Shown piece after piece: positions 54,518 through 63,540 of a stretch of 64,000 nucleotides of DNA. The DNA comes from Halomonas sp. (GTDB lineage Bacteria > Pseudomonadota > Gammaproteobacteria > Pseudomonadales > Halomonadaceae), in NCBI RefSeq assembly GCF_029263665.1, contig NZ_JAJUFQ010000001.1, positions 248,001 to 312,000 of the forward strand, read 5' to 3'. Each line of letters begins with the position of its first letter. Positions within the stretch are counted from its first letter, which is position 1. A model generated the notes under the pieces. The model made no database searches. It saw nothing but the letters and a program-made list of their open reading frames with translations, and was not told the DNA's origin. The translations under genes were made by a program, and so were the position numbers.

Positions 54518-56362
54518 TCATTCATCGAGGAAAGACCGCAGCGGCTCCGAACGTGTTGGGTGACGCAGTTTACGCAACGCCTTGGCTTCGATCTGACGGA
54601 TACGCTCACGAGTAACGTCAAACTGCTTGCCGACCTCTTCCAGGGTGTGATCGGTATTCATGTCAATACCGAAGCGCATACGCAACACCTTGGCTTCACG
54701 CGCGGTCAAGCCACCCAGAACATTGCGAGTCGCTTCGACCAGCCCCTCACCCGTCGCCGAGTCGATCGGCAGGATCATGGTAGCGTCTTCGATGAAGTCA
54801 CCCAGGTGCGAGTCGTCGTCATCACCAATGGGCGTCTCCATGGAGATCGGCTCCTTGGCAATCTTGAGCACTTTCCGCACCTTGTCTTCCGGCATCTCCA
54901 GACGCTCACCCAACTCTTCCGGAGTCGGCTCACGCCCCATTTCCTGCAACATCTGGCGAGAAACGCGGTTGAGCTTGTTGATCGTCTCGATCATGTGTAC
55001 CGGAATACGAATGGTACGTGCCTGGTCAGCAATGGAGCGAGTGATCGCCTGGCGAATCCACCAGGTGGCATAGGTCGAGAACTTGTAGCCGCGACGGTAT
55101 TCAAACTTGTCGACCGCCTTCATCAGGCCGATGTTGCCTTCCTGAATCAGATCCAGGAACTGCAGGCCACGGTTGGTGTACTTCTTGGCAATGGAGATTA
55201 CCAGGCGCAGGTTGGCCTCGACCATCTCCTTCTTGGCCCGACGAGCCTTGGCCTCACCAATCGACAGCCGACGGTTGACTTCCTTGATCTCACTGACCGG
55301 CAGGCAGACCATTTCCTCTTCGAAGGCAATCTTGCGCTGGGCACGCTGGACGTCCGCACGCAACTCTTCCAGCCCTTCAGCATAACGGGCATTGGCGGCG
55401 ATGAAGTCATCCAGCCAGTCAAGCCGGGACTCGTTACCAGGAAAGTCCTTGATGAAGGTCTTGCGCGGTACCTTGGCCTTCTTGACCAGCAGCTGCATCA
55501 CCGTCTTTTCCTGAGCACGAACCTGCTCGACGCTGATACGCACCTGCCCTACCAGACGCTCGAAATGCTTGGGCACCAGCTTGATCGGGGAAAACAGTTC
55601 GGCCAGACGCGCCAGCTCTTCCTGGGCCTCGGCAGATCCACGCCCCTTGGATTCGATGGTGGAGCTTACCGCCGCTACCTGCTCACGAATCTGCTCGAAA
55701 CGGGCGCGAGCCTCTTCCGGATCAGGGCCACCACCAGCGTCATCTTCTTCGGCGGTATCGTCGTCGTCATCGCCATCATCTTCCACGGAGGCTGTCTCGC
55801 TTTCCTCAGGAAGATCAGCCTCGGCCACACCAGGAATTCCCTCATCGGGATCGATGAAACCAGAGAACAGGTCAGACAGACGGCCAGGTGCTTCTTCGTC
55901 CTGAGTCGCATCATAGGCTTCGAGGATGGACTCTACTGCTCCAGGCAGGTAGGCCAGCGCGGACATCACCTCGCGGGTACCTTCCTCGATACGTTTGGCA
56001 ATCTCGATCTCGCCTTCGCGGGTCAGCAGTTCCACCGTTCCCATCTCACGCATGTACATGCGCACAGGATCGGTGGTGCGGCCCACGTCACTCTCTACTG
56101 CTGCCAGTGCTGCCACGGCCTCCTCGGCAGCGGATTCGTCGGTTGAATGGTCCGACATCATCAGGGTATCTTCATCGGGAGCCTCTTCGACAACGCTGAT
56201 ACCCATGTCATTGATCATGCCGATGATATCTTCGACCTGATCTGGATCGGCAATATCTTCGGGAAGGTGGTCGTTGACCTCGGCATAGGTCAGGTAACCC
56301 TGTTCCTTGCCGCGCGCGATCAACTCCTTCAGACGTGACTGCTGCTGCGCATTTCCAGCCAT
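54518..56362 (-). CDS. rpoD: RNA polymerase primary sigma factor (sigma-70)
   Basis: 614 residues. Region 1.1 covers the N-terminal 80 residues. Region 1.2 is [20 protein letters not shown]. An acidic non-conserved region includes a Glu/Asp-rich stretch ([17 protein letters not shown]). Region 2 is [26 protein letters not shown] and [17 protein letters not shown], region 3 is [16 protein letters not shown], and region 4.2 is [30 protein letters not shown]. It is the last gene of the rpsU-dnaG-rpoD operon; the 197-base dnaG-rpoD gap may hold an additional promoter. Confidence 0.98.
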   Translation of the reverse strand: MAGNAQQQSRLKELIARGKEQGYLTYAEVNDHLPEDIADPDQVEDIIGMINDMGISVVEEAPDEDTLMMSDHSTDESAAEEAVAALAAVESDVGRTTDPVRMYMREMGTVELLTREGEIEIAKRIEEGTREVMSALAYLPGAVESILEAYDATQDEEAPGRLSDLFSGFIDPDEGIPGVAEADLPEESETASVEDDGDDDDDTAEEDDAGGGPDPEEARARFEQIREQVAAVSSTIESKGRGSAEAQEELARLAELFSPIKLVPKHFERLVGQVRISVEQVRAQEKTVMQLLVKKAKVPRKTFIKDFPGNESRLDWLDDFIAANARYAEGLEELRADVQRAQRKIAFEEEMVCLPVSEIKEVNRRLSIGEAKARRAKKEMVEANLRLVISIAKKYTNRGLQFLDLIQEGNIGLMKAVDKFEYRRGYKFSTYATWWIRQAITRSIADQARTIRIPVHMIETINKLNRVSRQMLQEMGREPTPEELGERLEMPEDKVRKVLKIAKEPISMETPIGDDDDSHLGDFIEDATMILPIDSATGEGLVEATRNVLGGLTAREAKVLRMRFGIDMNTDHTLEEVGKQFDVTRERIRQIEAKALRKLRHPTRSEPLRSFLDE

Positions 56363-56559
56363 AGAAACCCTATCTCGACGAAGAAGAATGAAGCACCTGA
56401 AGCACTGAGGAGAAAAAACTCGGTAAGCAGAACAGTATAGCGCTTAGGGCCCTATCTCTGCCAGCAAAATGTATTTGCTCTATCATCCAGGTGTGTTAGT
56501 TTGTCGGGTTGCACCTATTCCCGACGAGTATTCTTTAGATGGTGGTGCGGGGCAATAAT

Positions 56560-58419
56560 TCAACCCCTGACTTCCGTCAACAGAGCCATCAGTCGTTCAC
56601 GTTCCTCGCGACTGAGGCGCTCGCCGGCACGATCCTTGGCCAATAGCGCATCCAACTCCTCTTCCGGAGAGCGCTGGCGCTGGCGGCGACGGAAGTATTC
56701 CACCAGCCCTTCCAACTCTGCTCTCCGAGCAGCAACAGGAATCAACAGTTCCCGTCGTGCCAGTGCAGCCAGACGTTCCCCATCCTGACTACCGTGGAAG
56801 TGCATCAACAGCACTTGCGCACTGGCATAGCCCCCGGCCCTGAGCAGCCCGATAACTTCGCGACACAAACGACTGTCATCATCATCGCCCAGGCACCAGC
56901 CGTCATCCTCGGGCAGGCTCTCAAACAAGCGTGGCTCATGCACAAGCAACTGCAAGGCTCGAGCCATCAATCCCAGTGCAGCCCCTTGGCGCTTGCTGCG
57001 CGACATGCCTGACGGAGCCATGCCTTCGCCGAACCCCGACATGGGCTCTTCGAAAGCAACCCCCTCTTCTGCTGGAGCAGCACCAACACCCGCCATAGTG
57101 TCTGGCTGACGCTGATGGCTCGCCATCAACGCTTCGAAACGTGATTCATCGACTCCAGTGCGACGCGATAGTTCCGTCAGCATCAGTGACTTGAGCACGC
57201 CTTGCGGAAGCCTTTCGATAGCGGCAAGCACCTGGCTGGCATAACGTTCGCGATCTTCAACGCGAGCCAGGTCACGCCCCTGGGCAGCCTGATCGAAGAG
57301 GAACTCCGATAGCGGGCTGGCACAGGTGATACGATCCTCGAAGGCCTTGGCCCCCTCCTTGCGCACCAGGGTATCCGGATCCTCCCCCTCGGGCAGGAAC
57401 AGGAAACGCGCCTGGCGACCATCAATCATCTGCGGCAGTACCGTCTCCAGAGCCCTGGCCGCCGCCTGACGCCCCGCCTTGTCGCCATCGAAGCAGAACA
57501 CGACTTCGCCAACCAGACGAAACAGGCGCTGCAAGTGGTCTTCAGTAGTCGCTGTTCCCAAGGTCGCCACCGCATTGACGATGCCGAACTGAGCCAATGC
57601 CACCACATCCATGTAACCTTCGACGATCAGCAAGCGCTCGAGCCGATGATTGGCCTGACGCGCCTCATACAGACCGTACAACTCCCGCCCCTTGTGGAAC
57701 ACAGGAGTCTCGGGAGAATTGAGATACTTGGGCTTGGCATCACCCAGCACCCGGCCGCCAAACCCCAGGGTTCGGCCACGTATATCGCGAATCGGAAAGA
57801 CCACCCGATCACGAAAACGGTCATAGGTGCGGCCACTGTCCTCATGCTGCACCAGCAGGCCGTACTCTACCTGCAAGCCTTCGGCGACACCCTGGCCGCC
57901 GAGATGCTGTTTCAATGCATCCCACTGCCCCGGAGCGTATCCAATCCCGAAGGCCCGCTGGACTTCTAGTGAGAGCCCGCGACGCTCCAGGTATTCTCTC
58001 GCCGCCTGCCCTTCAGGCATTTTCAGCCGTTCACGGAAGAAACTGGCCGACATTTCCAGCAGGTTGACACCTTCCTTGCGTTTTTTCTCTCGAGCCTGGG
58101 CCTGGGGGTCATCACGGCCTTCCCGCGGAATTTCCATACCGACGCGAGAAGCCAACTGCTCGACCGCTTCAGGAAAGCGCAGCTTGTCATACTCCATCAG
58201 GAAGCGCAGAGCATTACCATGAGCACCGCAACCGAAGCAGTGATAGAACTGCTTGTCAGCACTGACAGTGAATGAAGGGCTTTTCTCCTGATGAAAGGGA
58301 CACAGCCCTGAGTGATTGCGCCCTGCTTTCTTCAGCTTGACACGCTCACCCACCACCTCGACGACATCAACACGAGCCAGAAGATCATCGATGAAGCGCT
58401 GAGGAATCTGACCGGCCAT
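56560..58419 (-). CDS. dnaG: DNA primase
   Basis: 619 residues from ATG 58419, with GGAG six bases upstream; an upstream TTG at 58431 is less likely. The N-terminal CHC2 zinc ribbon has C40, H43, C61 and C64 (CPFHQEKSPSF ... FYHCFGCG). The TOPRIM core shows LLIVEGYMDVVALAQFG and EVVFCFDGDKAGRQAA. The C-terminal helicase-binding domain is present. It makes primers for replication. Three copies of a Shine-Dalgarno-bearing repeat lie just before the start. Confidence 0.97.
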   Translation of the reverse strand: MAGQIPQRFIDDLLARVDVVEVVGERVKLKKAGRNHSGLCPFHQEKSPSFTVSADKQFYHCFGCGAHGNALRFLMEYDKLRFPEAVEQLASRVGMEIPREGRDDPQAQAREKKRKEGVNLLEMSASFFRERLKMPEGQAAREYLERRGLSLEVQRAFGIGYAPGQWDALKQHLGGQGVAEGLQVEYGLLVQHEDSGRTYDRFRDRVVFPIRDIRGRTLGFGGRVLGDAKPKYLNSPETPVFHKGRELYGLYEARQANHRLERLLIVEGYMDVVALAQFGIVNAVATLGTATTEDHLQRLFRLVGEVVFCFDGDKAGRQAAARALETVLPQMIDGRQARFLFLPEGEDPDTLVRKEGAKAFEDRITCASPLSEFLFDQAAQGRDLARVEDRERYASQVLAAIERLPQGVLKSLMLTELSRRTGVDESRFEALMASHQRQPDTMAGVGAAPAEEGVAFEEPMSGFGEGMAPSGMSRSKRQGAALGLMARALQLLVHEPRLFESLPEDDGWCLGDDDDSRLCREVIGLLRAGGYASAQVLLMHFHGSQDGERLAALARRELLIPVAARRAELEGLVEYFRRRQRQRSPEEELDALLAKDRAGERLSREERERLMALLTEVRG

Positions 58420-58420
58420 G

Positions 58421-58475
58421 TATGACTCCAAAAATAGAGCATGACTCCGAAGAAACGTATGACTCCAAGAAGAGC
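58421..58475. repeat. 18-19-bp repeat with a Shine-Dalgarno core before dnaG
   Basis: On the minus strand, GGAGTCAT occurs three times at spacing 18 and 19 (plus-strand ATGACTCC at 58422, 58441, 58459). The copy nearest the gene supplies the ribosome binding site of dnaG. Confidence 0.75.
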
Positions 58476-58534
58476 ATCAACCCGAGAAGAACGTCGGTCC
58501 GGCACCCACCCTTCCAGCAGGAAAGCGAAAGACG

Positions 58535-58568
58535 GAAAAAACAAGCGGCCACCGGATGGCGGCCGCTT
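58535..58568 (-). terminator. rpsU terminator (attenuating the dnaG operon)
   Basis: Stem AAGCGGCC(G/A)CC / GG(T/C)GGCCGCTT around ATCC. On the minus strand it is followed by TTGTTTTTT. In the macromolecular synthesis operon a terminator between rpsU and dnaG is known to reduce primase expression. Confidence 0.9.
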
Positions 58569-58606
58569 GGGGAAACGCTAAATAAATTTTAGACAGGTTT
58601 CCCTGG
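58569..58606. mobile_element. Fused termini of the family B palindromic element
   Basis: GGGAAACGCTAAATAAAT followed directly by its inverted partner (TTTAGACAGGTTTCCC) resembles the two ends of the element at 7538-7681 with the interior removed. It forms a hairpin just before the rpsU terminator. Confidence 0.4.
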
Positions 58607-58654
58607 CGTCCTCCTGAATCGCGGACATCGAAATATCCCCGACTCAAGTACGGA

Positions 58655-58870
58655 TCAATAGAGACGTTCGAAGCGCTTACGCTCACGCTGGAGCTTCTTG
58701 GCGTGACGCTTTACAGCGGCAGCAGCCTTGCGCTTGCGCTCGGCAGTCGGCTTCTCGTACTGCTCACGACGACGAACTTCGGACAGAACGCCGGCTTTTT
58801 CACAGGAACGCTTGAAGCGACGCAGAGCGACGTCAAACGGCTCGTTATCACGTACTTTGACAGAAGGCAT
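58655..58870 (-). CDS. rpsU: Small ribosomal subunit protein bS21
   Basis: 71 residues from ATG 58870 ([21 protein letters not shown]), ending [18 protein letters not shown], the full normal length of bS21. It is very basic. It is the first gene of the rpsU-dnaG-rpoD operon. A longer frame upstream to 59017 is not conserved-looking and has no Shine-Dalgarno sequence. Confidence 0.98.
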   Translation of the reverse strand: MPSVKVRDNEPFDVALRRFKRSCEKAGVLSEVRRREQYEKPTAERKRKAAAAVKRHAKKLQRERKRFERLY

Positions 58871-59045
58871 TAAGCACTCACCACCTTGGGTAACTTGAGT
58901 TCGGTTTGTACGTACACCTTCAAGGCCAACCTCCAACAACCGTGACATCGGTTTACACACCCTGCCGTGTTGCTGGTCTTCTGAGCCCTGGATGCACGAC
59001 CCAGTCTTACAGCGCACAGCATTTTAGTCGTCGAACCGGGACTAT

Positions 59046-59078
59046 GCAAATCCTTTACTTCCACAATGGTTCAGTCAA
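59046..59078 (-). promoter_or_regulatory. Possible rpsU-operon promoter
   Basis: On the minus strand TTGACT (59078-59073) lies 17 bases before AAGGAT or a nearby TAAAGG. The -10 is weak, so this is a candidate only; the leader would be about 175 bases. Confidence 0.35.
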
Positions 59079-59194
59079 TCACGGAAAAAGCGTAGAATAT
59101 GGCACTTTCTGGCGTCCGAGCTTGTCCGAAACGCCGTCCTCCTCGAGGACACACCCTCTGGACAAGCCTGCTCTGTTTACCGAGTCCAATCCCT

Positions 59195-60247
59195 ATGCGC
59201 GTATTAGGCATCGAAACCTCCTGCGATGAAACCGGCGTCGCGATCTACGACACTGAGCATGGCCTGCTGGCTGACACCTTGCATAGCCAGGTGGCAATGC
59301 ATGCAGATTATGGCGGCGTAGTGCCGGAGCTGGCTTCACGCGACCATACCCGACGCCTTCTGCCACTGATTGATGAGGTACTGGATCAGGCCGGGATGAG
59401 CCGCCACGATATCGATGCCATTGCCTACACCGCAGGCCCTGGCCTGGTGGGGGCCCTGATGGTTGGCGCCAGTACGGCGCACGGCATGGCCCGCGCACTT
59501 GGTATCCAGGTACTTGGCATTCACCATATGGAAGGCCATCTGCTGGCTCCCATGCTGGAAGATGAGCCTCCGGCCTTTCCCTTCGTTGCTCTTCTGGTTT
59601 CCGGAGGCCACACCCAACTGGTACGAGTGGATGGTATTGGCTGCTACACGCTACTCGGAGAATCCGTGGACGATGCCGCCGGCGAGGCTTTCGACAAGGT
59701 CGCCAAGATGCTCGGTCTTGATTATCCTGGAGGCCCAAGAGTCGCGGCACTGGCCGAAAACGGCGACCCAAAGCGCCTGCGTTTCCCTCGCCCAATGACA
59801 GACCGCCCAGGCCTGGACTTCAGCTTTTCAGGCCTCAAGACACATACACTGACCACCATTCGCGAATTCGAGCGACGCCATGAGCTTGATGATCAGGCCA
59901 GATGCGATATCGCCCGAGCCTTTGAAGAAGCGGTAGCCGATACTCTGGCGATAAAATGCCGCCGAGCGCTGGAACAGACTGGACTCAAACGTTTGGTGGT
60001 GGCAGGTGGCGTCAGTGCCAATGTGCGCCTGCGTGCCCGTCTCGACGAGCAATGTCGCAAGCAAGGTGCCCGCGTATTCTATCCCCGAGGCCGTTTCTGC
60101 ACCGATAACGGCGCCATGATCGCGTATGCCGGAGCTCAGCGCCTGGCCGCTGGAGAACGCGACGAGATCGGACAGATGAAAGCTGTACCACGTTGGCCGA
60201 TGGACTCCTTGGAGTCACCGAAGGATCAGGAATCCCCGAAAGGTTGA
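59195..60247 (+). CDS. tsaD: tRNA threonylcarbamoyladenosine transferase TsaD
   Basis: 350 residues from ATG 59195 ([19 protein letters not shown]), chosen by family alignment since the Shine-Dalgarno sequence is weak. ASKHA fold with the metal-binding pair H111 and H115 in [10 protein letters not shown], then [32 protein letters not shown] and [16 protein letters not shown]. It transfers threonylcarbamoyl to A37 of ANN-decoding tRNAs with TsaB and TsaE. It is divergent from rpsU, the standard arrangement. Confidence 0.97.
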   Translation: MRVLGIETSCDETGVAIYDTEHGLLADTLHSQVAMHADYGGVVPELASRDHTRRLLPLIDEVLDQAGMSRHDIDAIAYTAGPGLVGALMVGASTAHGMARALGIQVLGIHHMEGHLLAPMLEDEPPAFPFVALLVSGGHTQLVRVDGIGCYTLLGESVDDAAGEAFDKVAKMLGLDYPGGPRVAALAENGDPKRLRFPRPMTDRPGLDFSFSGLKTHTLTTIREFERRHELDDQARCDIARAFEEAVADTLAIKCRRALEQTGLKRLVVAGGVSANVRLRARLDEQCRKQGARVFYPRGRFCTDNGAMIAYAGAQRLAAGERDEIGQMKAVPRWPMDSLESPKDQESPKG

Positions 60248-60290
60248 TACTGGATCATGCATCAAGCGCCCTGATGTCGGGATTGCGGCA

Positions 60291-60812
60291 TCAGTTGGGC
60301 TTGATGGGCAGCTTGTGCCCCTGCCATTCGAAATCGATCGGCCATAGCACTTGGGCGGGATCGTCAAACTCAGTCCACAATGCCTGATACCTGTTCCCGT
60401 CGACGGGATGGCGCAAGTCTGGCAGGATTTCAGCCAGAGGCCACAGTACAAAGGCGTGACGCAGGATTTCTTCACGGGGTAGTGTCACCCCATCATGAGT
60501 CCCCACCAGATCCCCTACCGTGAGGATATCCACGTCCAATGTACGCGGGCTGAATTTGGGGCTGTCCTTGCGCCGACCATGATGAGACTCGAGCGTCTTG
60601 CACCATGTCTGCAGTTGTGCAACCTGCCACTCGCTATTGAAAGCGACGATCAGGTTGTAGAAATTACGGCCATCCTCGAACCCTACTGGCTCGCTTTCGA
60701 AGACTCGGGATACCATCAGTTCCCCGAAAGTCTCAGCCAAGGCATCGAGACAGGCTCGAATATGCTGGTCGCGTTCGATGTTGCTGCCAAGACTGAGCGT
60801 AACCAAGGCCAT
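60291..60812 (-). CDS. folK: 2-amino-4-hydroxy-6-hydroxymethyldihydropteridine pyrophosphokinase
   Basis: 173 residues from ATG 60812, overlapping the folB stop by one base (TGATG) with GGAGGTGGG upstream. HPPK motifs: LSLGSNIERDQHI, VSRVFESEPVGFEDGRNFYNLIVAF, RTLDVDIL and LPREEILRHAFVLWPLAEILPD. It pyrophosphorylates the pterin alcohol in folate synthesis. It pairs with folB in a two-gene unit. Confidence 0.95.
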   Translation of the reverse strand: MALVTLSLGSNIERDQHIRACLDALAETFGELMVSRVFESEPVGFEDGRNFYNLIVAFNSEWQVAQLQTWCKTLESHHGRRKDSPKFSPRTLDVDILTVGDLVGTHDGVTLPREEILRHAFVLWPLAEILPDLRHPVDGNRYQALWTEFDDPAQVLWPIDFEWQGHKLPIKPN

Positions 60813-61177
60813 CAACCCACCTCCACCAGAGAGCCCCGTTCGATCATGACACCGACAGCTCGGGCATTGGGTACGGCACCAGGTTTACGAATAGTCAAAC
60901 GCAGCCAGGGAATGGAGAATTCATCACGTAACATGGCAGCCAGGCGTTCGGCAAACGTCTCGACCAACTCGAAGTCGTTTTCCTTGGCGAAGGTGCCAAT
61001 GCGTCGGCTGATGGCATCGTAGTCCAGGGTCTTGGACAGGTCATCATCTTCTGCAGCAGCACGGATGTCGGTCGCCAACAGCAAATCCAGCGACAGTGTC
61101 TGGGTGATAGTGCGCTCCCACTCGTAGACGCCAATTACCGTGTCTACTTCAAGAGCTTCGATCAATACCTTGTCCAT
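60812..61177 (-). CDS. folB: Dihydroneopterin aldolase
   Basis: 121 residues. FolB family: DKVLIEALEVDTVIGVYEWERTITQTLSLDLLL, TLDYDAISRRIGTFAKENDFELVETFAERLA, and the C-terminal RLTIRKPGAVPNARAVGVMIER with the conserved lysine. It cleaves dihydroneopterin to the folate precursor. Folate supply matters locally because sarcosine oxidase, GlyA and PurU are THF enzymes, though linkage to tsaD/plsY is a general gammaproteobacterial arrangement. Confidence 0.95.
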   Translation of the reverse strand: MDKVLIEALEVDTVIGVYEWERTITQTLSLDLLLATDIRAAAEDDDLSKTLDYDAISRRIGTFAKENDFELVETFAERLAAMLRDEFSIPWLRLTIRKPGAVPNARAVGVMIERGSLVEVG

Positions 61178-61259
61178 CGCGAGGTTCCGAATGAAATCTG
61201 ATGGTAGTGCGTGAAATCAGGCGCCGATTGTACGCGAGCAAGGAGAGGGAAGACAGCAC

Positions 61260-61847
61260 ATGGGACTACAGTTACACATCATCCTGCCATTGGCAGCACT
61301 GGGCTACCTGAGTGGCACCTGGCTGGGCGCCATGACAGTATGTCGCCTTGCCCGACTCCCCGACCCTCGCATCACGGGCTCCTGCAACCCAGGTTTTTCC
61401 AATGTACTACGTCAACATGGCGTGCAACTGGCCTTGGCAACGCTGATCATCGACGCCACCAAAGGTTGGCCAGCTCTGGTCCTGGGAATGATCATGCAGC
61501 TTCCACCCTGGGGGCTGGGACTGATTGGTCTCGGTGTATTGCTTGGCCACTGTTACCCCGCCTGGTACCGGTTCCGTGGTGGCAAGGCGGTGGCCAGTGC
61601 CTTTGGCGTCATGCTCCTGCTGACGCCTGGCGTCGCACTGATCTGTGCCGCCATCTGGGCACTGCTGGCCTGGCGCATCCATACCGCAGCAATCGCCTCC
61701 CTGGCCAGCGCCACTCTGGCACCGCTGATCAGCCTGTGGTTGTCTCCGGATTTTGCCTGGGTTGTCCTGATATTCGCCCTGCTTGTACTGGTTCGCCATG
61801 CCCTTAACATCCACCGTCTGCATCAAGGCAAGGAACCAAAGCTATAG
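61260..61847 (+). CDS. plsY: Glycerol-3-phosphate acyltransferase PlsY
   Basis: 195 residues, five membrane segments. PlsY motifs are present but somewhat diverged: GSCNPGFSNVLRQHG (usual GSGNPGATNVLR), GHCYPAWYRFRGGKAVASAFG (usual GHxFPxxxxFKGGKGVAT). It acylates glycerol-3-phosphate from acyl-phosphate. AAGGAGAGGG precedes the start. It is divergent from folB, the common gene order. Confidence 0.9.
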   Translation: MGLQLHIILPLAALGYLSGTWLGAMTVCRLARLPDPRITGSCNPGFSNVLRQHGVQLALATLIIDATKGWPALVLGMIMQLPPWGLGLIGLGVLLGHCYPAWYRFRGGKAVASAFGVMLLLTPGVALICAAIWALLAWRIHTAAIASLASATLAPLISLWLSPDFAWVVLIFALLVLVRHALNIHRLHQGKEPKL

Positions 61848-61875
61848 ACCTGATCGCCATCCCCTCTCATCCGAG

Positions 61876-61975
61876 ATGAAAACTATGGTGGTGAGGAACT
61901 ATGGCGGTGAGCAAACTACAGCAGCGAGAAACTATAGGGTGAGGAACTATAGCGGTGAGCAAACTACAACGAACG
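61876..61975. repeat. 48-bp imperfect repeat built of 15-16-bp subunits
   Basis: GGTGAGGAACTAT recurs at a 48-base interval (about 61890 and 61938), with AAACTATAG and GGTGAGCAAACTAC subunits between. It lies in the plsY-cca gap and touches the cca stop codon. Confidence 0.75.
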
Positions 61976-63076
61976 AGAGATGGCTGCGAGTCTGCGCCGG
62001 GCCAGTTCATGCCCCAGCTCACTGCCGCTATATCCTTCCTTCACTAAATCGCGTGGCGCCAGGCTTGATGCGGCTTGCCATGCAACACCCACGGATGCTG
62101 CAAGCTCAGGATGGTCGAGCGCCAGAACCGACAGCAAAGGACCAACCCTTTCGCTACGCCTCCAGGCATCTATACTTTCCAGCCACGTCATGATCGACTG
62201 CGCGGTGTCAGCACCAGCATTGGCCAACTGCCGTGTATATGCCAGCTGCTCCATGAGCTCTCGGTATACCCGGGGCATTCTCAGGCGCTGCCCCAGATCG
62301 GCGCGCTGTGATTCGCTCAACGTTTCCAGCAACCTGCCCCAACGCCATGACGCCACATCTTTCAAGGCCTCTGGCAACACCTGCATTCGTTTCAGTCTTG
62401 GTTCCAGCCCCTCGTGCTCATACAACTCAGGCATCAACACCTTGAGAGCGCCACAGCTATCCAGGGTACGAAAGTACTGCTCAGGGAAAGGTTCCGACAG
62501 CGCCCGTTCCGTTTCCGTCCAGACTCGTTCAGCAACCAGGTGTGTCAATTCGCCACTCTCGGCAAGCTTACTCATCAGCGCCATGGTAGATGCAGCGACA
62601 GAGAAGCCCAGGCCTGCATAGCGAGCTAAAAAGCGTGCAGTACGCAAGACACGCAGTGGATCTTCCACAAAGGCGGGACTGACATGGCGCAGGATGCGAG
62701 CTTCAAGATCCACCATGCCGCCAAAAGGATCCACCAGTGTGCCATCCATCGATTCGGCCATGGCATTGATGGTCAGGTCACGCCGGACCAGATCTTCCTC
62801 CAGCGTCACATCGGGACTGGCATGAACGACAAAGCCGGTATAGCCATGGCCGGACTTGCGCTCCGTTCTCGCCAGGGCATATTCCTCTTGGGTCTGCGGG
62901 TGAAGGAACACGGGAAAGTCACGACCTACCGGGCGAAACCCCCGTTTACGCATGTCTTCCGGAGTCGCGCCCACCACGACCCAGTCCGTGTCCTTTACTG
63001 GCCAGCCCAGGTGCGCATCGCGTACCGCTCCGCCAACACGATAGACATCAAGTCCGGCACAGGGGTCCTTGGTCAT
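61964..63076 (-). CDS. cca: CCA-adding enzyme (tRNA nucleotidyltransferase)
   Basis: 370 residues. Class II nucleotidyltransferase: VYRVGGAVRDAHLGWPVKDTDWVVVG with the DxD metal motif, RRDLTINAMAESMDGTLVDPFGG, ILRHVSPAFVEDPLRVLRTARFLARYAG. It is shorter than E. coli Cca (412 residues) and I do not see a C-terminal HD phosphohydrolase domain. It repairs or adds the tRNA 3' CCA. It overlaps nothing; the rhodanese gene is 2 bases downstream of its start on the plus coordinate, so the two are one transcription unit. Confidence 0.94.
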   Translation of the reverse strand: MTKDPCAGLDVYRVGGAVRDAHLGWPVKDTDWVVVGATPEDMRKRGFRPVGRDFPVFLHPQTQEEYALARTERKSGHGYTGFVVHASPDVTLEEDLVRRDLTINAMAESMDGTLVDPFGGMVDLEARILRHVSPAFVEDPLRVLRTARFLARYAGLGFSVAASTMALMSKLAESGELTHLVAERVWTETERALSEPFPEQYFRTLDSCGALKVLMPELYEHEGLEPRLKRMQVLPEALKDVASWRWGRLLETLSESQRADLGQRLRMPRVYRELMEQLAYTRQLANAGADTAQSIMTWLESIDAWRRSERVGPLLSVLALDHPELAASVGVAWQAASSLAPRDLVKEGYSGSELGHELARRRLAAISRSL

Positions 63077-63078
63077 GC

Positions 63079-63408
63079 TCAGACCTCGACGCGGCTTGGC
63101 AGCAATTGCTGCCAGCCCACAAAACCACCATCCAGACTATAGACATCAGCATAGCCCTGGGAAGACAACCAGGCAGCGGCCTGTTGACTGGAATTGCCGT
63201 GATAGCAGACCACGACCATAGGACGCTCCTTGGGCGCTTCTTCGAGCAGGGCCGGAATACTGTCATTATCCAGGTGGCGACTTCCTGGTATATGCCCTTG
63301 AGTGAAGCTCTGTGGATCACGGATATCCACCAGGGTCAGTTCGACGCTTTCGTCCAGCCAACGTTCTAACGTGCCAGTATCCAAGTGTTGAAAGCTGGGA
63401 TGATGCAT
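63079..63408 (-). CDS. Single-domain rhodanese (GlpE-like thiosulfate sulfurtransferase)
   Basis: 109 residues from ATG 63408, with GGAGG six bases upstream. Rhodanese fold: LTLVDIRDPQSFTQGHIPGSRHL and the active-site cysteine in VVVCYHGNSSQQAAAWL, then VYSLDGGFVGW. It resembles E. coli GlpE in length. It transfers sulfur from thiosulfate to acceptors such as cyanide or thioredoxin. It is upstream of cca on the same strand. The frame extended to 63555 is repeat-rich and not needed. Confidence 0.9.
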   Translation of the reverse strand: MHHPSFQHLDTGTLERWLDESVELTLVDIRDPQSFTQGHIPGSRHLDNDSIPALLEEAPKERPMVVVCYHGNSSQQAAAWLSSQGYADVYSLDGGFVGWQQLLPSRVEV

Positions 63409-63500
63409 GCAACCTCCATCAGAAGCGTCAGAGAAATGATATGTGGATCTGTAGATACAAGATTGAAGAAACGAAAGCTGCATCACGCAGACTGAAGACA

Positions 63501-63540
63501 AGGTACGTTGAAGACTAGGTACATTGAAGACTAGGTACGC
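63501..63540. repeat. 16-bp tandem repeat, two and a half copies
   Basis: AGGTACGTTGAAGACT, AGGTACATTGAAGACT, then AGGTACGC. It starts upstream of and overlaps the apaH stop region. Confidence 0.8.
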
